A DNA stretch of 22,208 bases from Candidatus Treponema faecavium (GCA_019113455.1 DXHG01000189.1:1-22208), one strand, 5' to 3'. Shown: positions 14,885-21,775, counted from the first letter of the stretch. Notes: a model not told the origin generated them from the sequence alone. A program made the numbers and translations.

Positions 14885-15697
14885 ATGCATACGGTCTCTC
14901 TCTTTTCCGAAAACGGTTATCCGCTTGTACGCAGCGATACGTATGTGCTGTTCCCCTTTATCCGGCACGGCGAGGCGCTTGCAGGCGGTTCTCATCCGTG
15001 CTGCGGCATTACGCTGAAAAAAGCCGGTTCCATGCGCTTTAGGTGGAATGAAGCAAATCCCGTGCGCGGCCGATTCTTTTCTCAGCTTGGCGCAGCGGAG
15101 CGTATTGTTCCGCTTGAACTGATACATTCCCGCATCGTGTATGCGGCGGCGGAACAAAACAGCACGGAAGGCATGCAGGGCGACGGCATTATAAGCGTGA
15201 ACCGAGCTCTTGTGCTGTCAGTAACGGTTGCCGATTGTGTTCCTGTCTATTTATATGACCCCGTGTCAAGCTGTTTCGCGATGCTTCATTCAGGATGGAA
15301 AGGCACCGGCATTGTGCAGGACGCGCTTGCCGCCGCCGAGCGCTCTTTTGGTTCGCGCGCTGCTGATTTCTGCGCCGTGATCGGGCCGCATATTCAGCAG
15401 TGCTGCTATACCGTTGACGGCGCGCGAGCGTCTTTTTTTTCAGAACGCTTTTCGCCTGACTGTGTGTCGTACGATGAAGAAGGCGGCGCACACCTGTCTC
15501 TTGCTGCGGCGAATACCGCATTATTGACGGCGTCCGGCGTGCCTGCTGATAATATCGTGCATGTGTGTGACTGCACGTGCTGCGACGGCCGGTTTGGTTC
15601 GTTCCGGCGCGAAGCGGCGCATCTGCCCGACAGCCTGCCGCTTGCGGAAAAAACACGCCGCTTTACCGCAATGGCTGCGTTCTGCGGCTTTATCTAA
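14885..15697 (+). CDS. pgeF: Peptidoglycan editing factor PgeF (YfiH family)
   Basis: A 270-residue protein of the YfiH/PgeF family (also annotated laccase-domain or polyphenol oxidase). In characterised members it is a cytoplasmic enzyme that removes wrongly incorporated serine from the first position of peptidoglycan precursors. The zinc-site triad is present: H81 in ELIHSR, C118 in VTVADCVPVYLYD and H135 in LHSGWKGTG. The IGPHIQQCCYTV stretch follows. The C-terminus ends with a CDCTCCDGRFGSFRR segment that is cysteine-rich for the family. It begins eight bases after the preceding stop, with no clear ribosome site, so coupling is likely. It is last in the ComFB-like operon. Confidence 0.9.
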   Translation: MHTVSLFSENGYPLVRSDTYVLFPFIRHGEALAGGSHPCCGITLKKAGSMRFRWNEANPVRGRFFSQLGAAERIVPLELIHSRIVYAAAEQNSTEGMQGDGIISVNRALVLSVTVADCVPVYLYDPVSSCFAMLHSGWKGTGIVQDALAAAERSFGSRAADFCAVIGPHIQQCCYTVDGARASFFSERFSPDCVSYDEEGGAHLSLAAANTALLTASGVPADNIVHVCDCTCCDGRFGSFRREAAHLPDSLPLAEKTRRFTAMAAFCGFI

Positions 15698-15918
15698 GCG
15701 CGTTTTCTGATTCCTCACACGCCCCGTTTATGCATCGGCAGGCATGATTCTGAAAAACAGCACTCTTTTATAGTTCTGCGATACCGCGTTCTCGTAAAAA
15801 ACACAATGGGCAAAATATGAAATTTGCCGCTTGCTTTTACGCAGCCGCGTATACCGCACAAACTCAAGGCAGCACATGAGTACAGAGCTGCTGCGATGTC
15901 AGAGACTTGCCGTGTCGC

Positions 15919-16016
15919 AGCACCCTGCGTGCGCTAAGCAGGGTGCTGGAAGGGAGTGAGCTCGCTTACTGCTCGGACTAACGCCTTGCAGTAAGCACGA
16001 GCAGACCGCAGGTCTG
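15919..16016. repeat. Hairpin cluster upstream of argS
   Basis: Stems seen: AGCACCCTGC (15919-15928) with GCAGGGTGCT (15938-15947), loop nine; CTTACTGC (15965-15972) with GCAGTAAG (15988-15995); and CAGACC-GCA-GGTCTG (16002-16016). The last stem and the nearby TCTGAAGCAG word recur before the tRNA at 21885-21925. From 15698 to 15918 I see no gene. It has only a solitary TTTGCCGCTTGC module near 15833. Confidence 0.7.
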
Positions 16017-16047
16017 CGACTAAACCCGTTTCTGAAGCAGCGGTTTC

Positions 16048-16210
16048 TCTTTCTCCCCCAAAACAAATTATAGAGAATAATAAAGAAAAACAGTTCGCGT
16101 GCACACGCAGAAATATCTCGCGGAGACCGCGGAAAAACAAAGCGTGCGTGTACACGCAGCAGCAATCCTGCAGAGAACCTGCAAAGAAAATAAGCCGCGT
16201 GCTCAAGCGC
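16048..16210 (+). repeat. Promoter-proximal GAGAATAA repeat, copy 2 (three units)
   Basis: The best-preserved copy. A pyrimidine-rich start (CTTTCTCCCCC) leads to AATTATAGAGAATAATAAAG. Three related units follow, each made of an AGA-centred stem or GAGAAT word, an A-rich AAAGAAAA-like link and a GCGTG...CACGC element. Unit i (16073-16110) ends with GCGTGCACACGC. Unit ii (16117-16159) has CGCGG-AGA-CCGCG (16119-16131) and the perfect palindrome GCGTGTACACGC (16146-16157). Unit iii (16168-16210) has TGCAG-AGAAC-CTGCA then GCGTG. It ends about 40 bases before the argS -10 box. Confidence 0.75.
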
Positions 16211-16248
16211 AACGCCGCCTTTGCGCTGTGGTTTTTTTTTCCTGTTTC

Positions 16249-16257
16249 TGGTACTAT
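16249..16257 (+). promoter_or_regulatory. Extended -10 promoter of argS
   Basis: TGGTACTAT is an extended -10 form (TG-N-TACTAT). A ten-T tract lies upstream where a -35 box would be weak. Transcription would start about 25 bases before the argS ATG. Confidence 0.4.
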
Positions 16258-16277
16258 ACGTATCGTTTATATCACTT

Positions 16278-16283
16278 GAGGAG
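16278..16283 (+). promoter_or_regulatory. Ribosome binding site fixing the argS start
   Basis: GAGGAG, five bases before the ATG at 16289. An in-frame GTG at 16283 overlaps this site and so is not the start. Confidence 0.8.
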
Positions 16284-16288
16284 TGCAT

Positions 16289-18076
16289 ATGGCTGATGCG
16301 AAATTAGTATGCCGCGAGGCGGTGCTGCGCGCGCTGCACGAGCTTGCACAGACGCTCGCGGCTGGCGGAATTGAAATTGACAGTGCAAAAATATTGATAG
16401 AAACGCCGCCGGATCCGGCGTTAGGCGATATAGGTGTTCCCATGTTTCCGTTTGCAAAAACATTCCGCATGGGGCCTGCGGTGATTGCCGAAAAGATTGC
16501 GGCGTTGCTGAATGAGCAAGATGAGGCTGCCGCGCTCGGTACATTCGCCGCCGCAGGGCCGTATGTGAACGTGCGTCTTGATAAATCGGGTGCAGGCAGA
16601 GATATTCTTTCGCGGATTGCCGAACAGGGCGGCAGTTACGGGACAGCCGCCGGCGGCAAGAGCGCTCTGGCGGGCAGGCGCGTGATGATAGAGTTTTCAA
16701 GCCCCAATACAAACAAACCGCTGCATTTGGGGCATCTGCGAAACGATGCGCTGGGCGAAAGCGTATCCCGTATTCTCAAAGCAGCCGGAGCCGAAGTATT
16801 CAAGGTGAATATCATCAATAACCGCGGCGTTCATATCTGCAAATCAATGCTTGCGTACATGAAATTCCATCAGGCTGCCGGTGATACGCCCGAATCACTG
16901 GGAGTTAAGAGCGACCGGTTTGTCGGAGACTGCTACGTTGAGTTCGATGCGTACAGCAGGCAGCACGCAGAAGCAGAGGCTGAGGCGCAGTCACTGCTGG
17001 TCAAATGGGAACAAGGCGACGAGCAGGTGCGCGCGCTGTGGAAGCAGATGAACGAGTGGGCAATCAGCGGCATTGAACAGACGTACAGGCGGACGGGTGT
17101 TTCGTTTGACAAGCTGTACTATGAAAGCGACACATATCTGAAAGGCAAAGAAGAAATCCTTGACGGGCTTAACCGCGGCCTGTTTTATCGTGAGGCAGAC
17201 GGTTCCGTATGGGTCGATCTTGCAGAAATAAACCTTGATAAAAAAGTATTGCTGCGAAAAGACGGTACGGCGCTCTATATAACGCAGGACATCGGCACCG
17301 CGATATACCGCCACAACGACTGGGATTTTAATCAGCTGGTATATGTTGTCGGCAATGAGCAGCAGTATCATTTTAAGGTATTATTCTATGTGTTAAAAAA
17401 GCTGGGCTACAGCTGGGCTGACAATCTGTATCACCTGTCATACGGCATGGTAAATCTGCCGGAAGGCAAAATGAAAAGCCGCGAAGGCACAGTGGTAGAC
17501 GCCGACGATCTTATCGACAGCCTGCGTGCCGGCGCCATTGAGGAAATCAGCACGAAAGGTCGCGAAGAAGCTGTCGGCGACCCGTATGCTGTCGCAGAAA
17601 ATATTGCCGTCGGTGCGCTGCACTACTATCTGCTGCAAACATCCCCGGCAAAGGATATGCTTTTTAACCCTAAGGAATCGCTTTCGTTTAACGGCAATAC
17701 CGGTCCGTATCTGCAATATATGGGCGCGCGCATTTCATCGATACTCAAAAAAGCGCAGGCGGAAGGTATCCTTCCTGCGGAACCTGCGGAAGCAGCAGAG
17801 CTGCTCTCTTCTGAGTATGAATGGGAACTTGTGAAGCTGCTTGGCGGGCTTCCCGATATAATTGTAAAGGCGGCTGAAAACCTTGACCCGTCGCTGATTG
17901 CCGGTTACCTCTATGATGTTGCAAAGTCGTTCAGCCGGTTTTATCACGAGTGTCCGATTATCGCAGCTTCGTATCCGGCGCTTTCCCGCGCGCGTCTTAC
18001 ACTTGCGGTATGTACGCGCACCGTGCTTAAAAACGCGATGCAGCTGATACTCGTGCCTTTTTTGGAGACTATGTAG
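16289..18076 (+). CDS. argS: Arginyl-tRNA synthetase
   Basis: A 595-residue class I aminoacyl-tRNA synthetase that charges tRNA-Arg with arginine using ATP in the cytoplasm. The N-terminal tRNA-recognition domain occupies about the first 110 residues (GDIGVPMFPFAKTFR, then GPYVNVRLDKS). The HIGH signature is HLGH at 146-149 in NKPLHLGHLRND. The KMSKS counterpart is GKMKSREGT near 393-401. The C-terminal helical anticodon-binding domain ends with YHECPII and NAMQLILVPFLETM. Length is usual. The gene stands alone, following the repeat-rich region 15698-16288, with an extended -10 promoter. Confidence 0.97.
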   Translation: MADAKLVCREAVLRALHELAQTLAAGGIEIDSAKILIETPPDPALGDIGVPMFPFAKTFRMGPAVIAEKIAALLNEQDEAAALGTFAAAGPYVNVRLDKSGAGRDILSRIAEQGGSYGTAAGGKSALAGRRVMIEFSSPNTNKPLHLGHLRNDALGESVSRILKAAGAEVFKVNIINNRGVHICKSMLAYMKFHQAAGDTPESLGVKSDRFVGDCYVEFDAYSRQHAEAEAEAQSLLVKWEQGDEQVRALWKQMNEWAISGIEQTYRRTGVSFDKLYYESDTYLKGKEEILDGLNRGLFYREADGSVWVDLAEINLDKKVLLRKDGTALYITQDIGTAIYRHNDWDFNQLVYVVGNEQQYHFKVLFYVLKKLGYSWADNLYHLSYGMVNLPEGKMKSREGTVVDADDLIDSLRAGAIEEISTKGREEAVGDPYAVAENIAVGALHYYLLQTSPAKDMLFNPKESLSFNGNTGPYLQYMGARISSILKKAQAEGILPAEPAEAAELLSSEYEWELVKLLGGLPDIIVKAAENLDPSLIAGYLYDVAKSFSRFYHECPIIAASYPALSRARLTLAVCTRTVLKNAMQLILVPFLETM

Positions 18077-18159
18077 CGCATTGTGCGCCACAACGCGGAA
18101 TGAAATAATGTAATCGGGTATATTAGCGACTATTATAAAAATTTTTTTCTCTTAGTTTA

Positions 18160-18188
18160 TTGACATTTCTGAAGTTTTGTTATATAGT
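18160..18188 (+). promoter_or_regulatory. Strong promoter of the small RNA
   Basis: Consensus TTGACA (18160-18165), 17 bases, TATAGT (18183-18188). It is among the best sigma-70-type promoters in the window, with A/T-rich DNA upstream. The predicted start is near 18194, where the first hairpin begins. Confidence 0.75.
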
Positions 18189-18193
18189 ACAGC

Positions 18194-18352
18194 CAGACAG
18201 GCAATGAGCCCTATTGCCTGTCTGACGCACACACTTTTAGTACTTGATGCATTGTTCGTATCATGTAGTTTCCTCTTGGCGAAAGCCGAACGCACACAAA
18301 AAACTACGACTGCCCATCCCACCGGCGAATAATGCATCAAGTGCTTTTTTTT
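18194..18352 (+). ncRNA. Structured small RNA of unknown family, about 160 nt
   Basis: The transcript begins with CAGACAGGCAAT (18194-18205), a seven-base loop and the exact complement (18213-18224), a perfect 12-bp hairpin. A long outer stem then pairs ACTTGATGCATT (18242-18253) with AATGCATCAAGT (18331-18342), followed by eight T (18345-18352), a good intrinsic terminator. Inside lie GTAGTTT (18265-18271) with AAACTAC (18301-18307) and a small stem closed by a GAAA tetraloop (18276-18290). The 3' internal strand contains CTGCCCATCCCACCGG. No significant open frame is present. It does not match the riboswitch, SRP RNA, tmRNA or RNase P cores that I know; a divergent 6S RNA is possible because of the long closing stem. 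It ends about 120 bases before the feo promoter. Confidence 0.7.
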
Positions 18353-18473
18353 CTATTTACAGCAGTATATCAATATCTTCCCGACATCAGTTTTGTTGTA
18401 CAGCCTTGTACCGCAAGGTTGTGTTATTGAGAAAAAATCTCTTTGCAGGCCGTTATTTTCGCGGCGGTTTGTA

Positions 18474-18502
18474 TTGACTAACACCGCGTGTTAGCATATT
18501 CT
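18474..18502 (+). promoter_or_regulatory. Promoter of the feo operon
   Basis: TTGACT (18474-18479), 17 bases, TATTCT (18497-18502). Transcription would start near 18509, about 40 bases before the first feoA. The operator palindrome covers the end of the -35 box and most of the spacer. From 18353 to 18473 there is only a small CCTTG-TACCG-CAAGG hairpin near 18404. Confidence 0.7.
18478..18494 (+). promoter_or_regulatory. Palindromic operator in the feo promoter
   Basis: CTAACAC-CGC-GTGTTAG, a perfect 17-nt palindrome between and overlapping the promoter boxes. Its position fits repression by a dimeric metal-responsive regulator. The half-site resembles the TTAG/CTAA words of DtxR-family sites, but the regulator is not identified. 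Confidence 0.65.
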
Positions 18503-18547
18503 TACAGCTGAAAGTTAGATTTATGCAACTGGTAAGGAGGTCTGTGT

Positions 18548-18760
18548 ATGCCGCTTGCTCTGGCTGGTGTTGGTGAAAAAAGAACGATTAAATCATTTGT
18601 TGGTGATGAACAGGCAGCGCGTCATCTGTGCGATATGGGGTTTGTCGCCGGAGAACAAGTTGAAATTCTCAGTGAAAGCCCTGCCGGCTTGATTCTGCTC
18701 GTAAAAGGCGTGCGGGTAGCCGTAAACCGCGGTCTGGCGCAGCGCATTATGGTTGCGTAA
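18548..18760 (+). CDS. feoA: FeoA-domain protein (first copy)
   Basis: A 70-residue SH3-like FeoA protein. FeoA is a small cytoplasmic partner of the FeoB iron transporter, thought to bind or regulate it. Visible features are ARHLCDMGFVAGEQVEILSE (about 20-39), the usual L-x2-MG-F-x-G turn, and the C-terminal VRVAVNRGLAQRIMV strand. AAGGAGG (18534-18540) lies seven bases before the ATG. The second FeoA begins 12 bases after its stop, in the same operon. The two copies differ clearly and are not recent duplicates. Confidence 0.9.
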   Translation: MPLALAGVGEKRTIKSFVGDEQAARHLCDMGFVAGEQVEILSESPAGLILLVKGVRVAVNRGLAQRIMVA

Positions 18761-18772
18761 TGGGAGGCGAAT

Positions 18773-18991
18773 ATGACTATATGCGACTTAAAACCGGGAC
18801 AGCGGGCAAAAGTAACCGCTGTCGGTTCCGAAGGTGTTTTTAAGCGGCGGGTATTTGACATGGGTATTACGCCCGGCGTTGAGGTAACCATGATCAAAAC
18901 CGCCCCGCTTGGCGACCCTGTTGAAATAGAACTGCGCGGGTATCACTTGTCTTTGCGCAAGGCGGAAGCCATGCAGATAGAAGTGCGGTGA
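18773..18991 (+). CDS. feoA: FeoA-domain protein (second copy)
   Basis: A 72-residue FeoA protein, closer to the classical form. MTICDLKPGQRAKVTAVGSE is followed by RRVFDMGITPGVEVTMIKTA, with the MGI-x-PG turn, and LGDPVEIELRGYHLSLRKAEA, the signature end of the domain. It is a cytoplasmic partner of FeoB. A good GGGAGG site precedes the ATG. Its stop is followed at once by ten T (18992-19001), and 83 bases separate it from feoB, where a small hairpin with TTAGC/GCTAA is found. Confidence 0.93.
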   Translation: MTICDLKPGQRAKVTAVGSEGVFKRRVFDMGITPGVEVTMIKTAPLGDPVEIELRGYHLSLRKAEAMQIEVR

Positions 18992-19024
18992 TTTTTTTTT
19001 TCGCTGTATGTTAGCTTTTGCTAA
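18992..19024 (+). promoter_or_regulatory. T tract and small inverted repeat before feoB
   Basis: Ten T (18992-19001) directly follow the second feoA stop. Then comes TTAGC-TTTT-GCTAA (19011-19024), preceded by TG so that TGTTAGC matches the right half of the feo operator. It may be a second regulator site or a weak attenuator; the sequence does not decide. Confidence 0.4.
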
Positions 19025-19074
19025 TGGTTGGCAGTGAAAACATATCTTGAAAGAAAGCGAGAAGGAGCTGTGTT

Positions 19075-21132
19075 ATGAAATATACTGTCGCGTTGGCCGG
19101 CAATCCGAATTGCGGCAAAACAACGCTTTTTAATGAACTGACCGGTTCCCGCCAGCATGTGGGAAACTGGCCGGGCGTAACGGTAGACAGGAAAGAAGGA
19201 GAATACAAGAAAAACCGTGATATCCATATACTGGATCTTCCGGGCACGTATTCGCTTTCTCCGTATTCTGCGGAAGAAACAATTGCCCGCGACTATATTG
19301 TAAAGGAACGGCCCGACGCGGTTATCGATATTGTTGACGGAACCGCCATTGAGCGCAATCTGTATCTGTCGCTGCAGATTCTTGAGACAGGTGTTCCGAC
19401 GGTAATTGCGGTCAATATGATGGATGAAGTACGCGCTTCCGGCGGCGATATAGACTGCGCCAGGCTCTCCGCGGAGCTCGGCGTGCCGGTCGTGCCGGTT
19501 GTCGCGAGGGAAGGCAGGGGCATTGACGAGTTGATGACCGCGGTTATTGACGTGATAGAAAAAAAACAGACGCCGCCGCAGAAAAAGCTCTATGAGCCGT
19601 CAGACAGCGAAGACGTTATTGCCGACAAACGCTATACCTACATAGCGCAGGTTGTGCAGAAAGCAGTAAAAAAAGCCGCCGCACGCAAAGAAACAAGGAG
19701 CGACCGCGCCGACCGGATCCTTACAAACCGCTGGCTCGCGCTGCCGATTTTTGCCGTAATCATGTATATCATGTTTGCGTGCACGTTCAGTGAAGATAGC
19801 TTTTTGTTCATCCCCGGCCTGCAAAGCCCGGGTGTGTGGCTTGCCGGTCTTGTAGAGACCGTGTGGGGCTGGCTCACGGATATTACCGCCAACGCCTTGA
19901 TCGCCGCAGGGGCGGCTGACTGGGCGTATGGCCTCGTTATTGACGGTATTTTCGGCGGTATCGGCGGCATCTTGAGCTTTATGCCGCTCGTGCTCGTGCT
20001 GTACCTGCTTATGTCTTTCCTTGAAGACTCAGGCTACATGGCGCGCGTTGCGTTTGTGATGGACCGCATTTTCCGCCGGTTCGGGCTTTCCGGCAAAGCG
20101 TTTATTCCTTTTTTGATGAGCTTTGGCTGCGGCGTTCCGGCACTGATGGCGACACGGACGCTTGAAAGCGAAAAAGACCGGCGCATCGCCGCGGTTATTA
20201 CAACGTTTATGCCCTGCGGCGCAAAACTGCCTATTTTGGCGATGTTTGTTGCGACGTTCTTTGCCGGTTCCAACCAGACGCTCGTGATGTTCTCGCTGTA
20301 CTTTCTTGCGATTGTGGTTGCCATACTCGTGTCGCTCTTTCTTAACGTTGTCGTATATAAATCGGAAACATCCAGTTTCCTTATGGAATTGCCGCAGTAC
20401 CGTATGCCGACGCTGCGCAGCGTTGTGTATCACGCATGGGAAAAAGTAAAAGGTTTTGGAAAAAAAGCCGGTTCAATTATTCTCGTTTCGACAATTTTGA
20501 TATGGGTGCTGTCCAACTTTAACATCAATTCGTTCAACGGCGTCAATAAGGCGCAGAGCCAGGTGCTTGCCGCCGACGGCAGCGTTGAACAGGCGGGCAC
20601 CGTCATGTGCAGCATGGACGACAGCTTCCTTGCTTCGCTTGGCGGCGTGATTGCGCCGGTATTCAAACCGCTCGGCTTTGGCGAATGGCGGCCCGCAGTC
20701 GGCATCGTTACCGGCTGGATTGCAAAAGAAATGGTTGTCGTAACGTTCTCGCAGCTGTATGCCGATGACGTAACGCCTGAGTACCTCGCCGATTTTTTCG
20801 CCCCGTATGCTCCTGCGGAACTTGAGGAACTGGGATTTGAAGGCGGCGTGTATGACGAAGAAACGGCGGCTGCCGTCTATTCGGAGACGATTCTTGCCGA
20901 GGGCGGGGATTCAAATGCACTGCCGAGTATGCACAACGATATACAGACAAAAGGCGCGGCGTATGCCTATATCATGTTCAACATCTTCTGTATGCCGTGC
21001 TTTGCGGCAGTTGGTGCGATGCGGCGCGAGCTGCAGACGTGGGGCAGGACGGCAAAAGCGGTCGGCATACAGATGGCGGTCGCCTATATCGTTGCGCTGC
21101 TGTGCAATGTGGTGGGAATGATTATCGCGTAG
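19075..21132 (+). CDS. feoB: Ferrous iron transporter FeoB
   Basis: A 685-residue inner-membrane protein that imports Fe2+ with a cytoplasmic GTPase domain. G1 is GNPNCGKTT (9-17), the G2 threonine lies in NWPGVTV (31-37), G3 is DLPG (54-57) and G4 is NMMD (114-117). The membrane domain begins near residue 220. Both Gate motifs with their cysteines are present, MPCGAK (C381) and CMPCFAA (C639, C642). It is shorter than E. coli FeoB (773) but in the range for anaerobes. AAGGAG (19062-19067) precedes the ATG. It follows two FeoA genes, and the small Fur-like gene comes 11 bases after its stop. Confidence 0.96.
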   Translation: MKYTVALAGNPNCGKTTLFNELTGSRQHVGNWPGVTVDRKEGEYKKNRDIHILDLPGTYSLSPYSAEETIARDYIVKERPDAVIDIVDGTAIERNLYLSLQILETGVPTVIAVNMMDEVRASGGDIDCARLSAELGVPVVPVVAREGRGIDELMTAVIDVIEKKQTPPQKKLYEPSDSEDVIADKRYTYIAQVVQKAVKKAAARKETRSDRADRILTNRWLALPIFAVIMYIMFACTFSEDSFLFIPGLQSPGVWLAGLVETVWGWLTDITANALIAAGAADWAYGLVIDGIFGGIGGILSFMPLVLVLYLLMSFLEDSGYMARVAFVMDRIFRRFGLSGKAFIPFLMSFGCGVPALMATRTLESEKDRRIAAVITTFMPCGAKLPILAMFVATFFAGSNQTLVMFSLYFLAIVVAILVSLFLNVVVYKSETSSFLMELPQYRMPTLRSVVYHAWEKVKGFGKKAGSIILVSTILIWVLSNFNINSFNGVNKAQSQVLAADGSVEQAGTVMCSMDDSFLASLGGVIAPVFKPLGFGEWRPAVGIVTGWIAKEMVVVTFSQLYADDVTPEYLADFFAPYAPAELEELGFEGGVYDEETAAAVYSETILAEGGDSNALPSMHNDIQTKGAAYAYIMFNIFCMPCFAAVGAMRRELQTWGRTAKAVGIQMAVAYIVALLCNVVGMIIA

Positions 21133-21143
21133 CATGATTGTCT

Positions 21144-21413
21144 ATGGCTGATGCAAACGAAAGGATCGATGTGGAGGCGAGAATTGAACAGATTGCCGCA
21201 CTGATACATGAGCGCGGCGGCCGAATGACAGAGCAGCGGCGGACGCTGGTCAAGGTAATTCTTGAAAACCCGTGCAGTACCTGCAAAGAACTGTTTTATC
21301 TGTCGCGCAAGATAGATAAAACAATTGGCCGCGCCACCGTGTACCGGACAATTAAAATGCTTGACGACTGCGGTGTGCTGACCGGCAGGCTCATACGCGT
21401 CGCTGATATGTAA
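21144..21413 (+). CDS. Fur-like winged-helix protein lacking the dimerisation domain
   Basis: An 89-residue protein matching only the DNA-binding half of Fur-family repressors: RGGRMTEQRRTLVKVILEN (about 25-43), then CSTCKELFYLS and the recognition helix region IGRATVYRTIKMLDDCGVL. The C-terminal metal-binding and dimerisation domain of Fur (about 60 more residues with a His-rich sensor site) is absent. The frame ends in TAA, followed by a terminator 38 bases on, so there is no hidden remainder. An in-frame TTG six bases earlier is possible, but the ATG is preferred; no clear ribosome site exists, so it may be coupled to feoB. It could regulate the operon using the C45-x2-C48 pair, though it may simply be a degenerate relic. 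Confidence 0.8.
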   Translation: MADANERIDVEARIEQIAALIHERGGRMTEQRRTLVKVILENPCSTCKELFYLSRKIDKTIGRATVYRTIKMLDDCGVLTGRLIRVADM

Positions 21414-21450
21414 TATGTACCGCTTTATAGGTATAGGATAGTAGTGTAAA

Positions 21451-21479
21451 AGGGAGGTCTGTCAGACCTCCCTTTTTTT
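21451..21479 (+). terminator. Terminator of the feo operon
   Basis: AGGGAGGTCT (21451-21460), three-base loop, AGACCTCCCT (21464-21473), running into seven T. A strong intrinsic terminator after the Fur-like gene. Confidence 0.92.
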
Positions 21480-21498
21480 GCGCACCGCCGTTTGAGAA

Positions 21499-21775
21499 TT
21501 TGCCGGCGGCAAAAGATATGCCGTTTAAAAAATAAAAATTTGCCGCTGGCTAATTTTACATTTGCCATTGGCTAAATTTTATTTTGCCATGTATCAGACA
21601 TGAATTTTGCCGATGGCCAGCGGCGCACTTGCCGATTGCAAATTTTCAGTTTGCCGTCGGCAAATGAAAAGTTTGCCGATTGCAAGTGTCTCGCTGGCCG
21701 ACGGCAAGTTTCTTACCGGATAAACGGCAAATATTTATTTTGCCATCGGCAAATTTTTAGTTTGCCGGCGGGAAA
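21499..21775. repeat. 22-bp-periodic palindrome array, copy 2
   Basis: The same architecture as 2266-2546. Modules TTTGCCGNNGGCAAA are centred on base 21657, and the palindrome again extends 118 bases each way (21539-21775). Pairs in register include TTTGCCGCTGGCTAA (21539-21553) with TTTGCCGGCGGGAAA (21761-21775), and 21561-21575 with 21739-21753. At 21517, 22 bases before the palindrome, is a TATGCCGTTTA variant like the one at the same offset in copy 1. A further full module, TTTGCCGGCGGCAAA, is at 21499-21513. Many bases differ from copy 1 although arm length and module positions are kept. No gene is encoded. Confidence 0.87.

Noticed and set aside
15899..16288. A 129-residue minus-strand frame before argS
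   Set aside because: It overlaps the hairpin cluster and the GAGAATAA repeat and would use the argS promoter region; composition is repeat-derived.
18194..18352. A riboswitch controlling feo, or a tmRNA or SRP RNA gene
   Set aside because: No core of cobalamin, c-di-GMP, NiCo, Mn or other riboswitches that I know is visible. It has no tRNA-like ends and no SRP apical motif, and feo has its own promoter 120 bases downstream.
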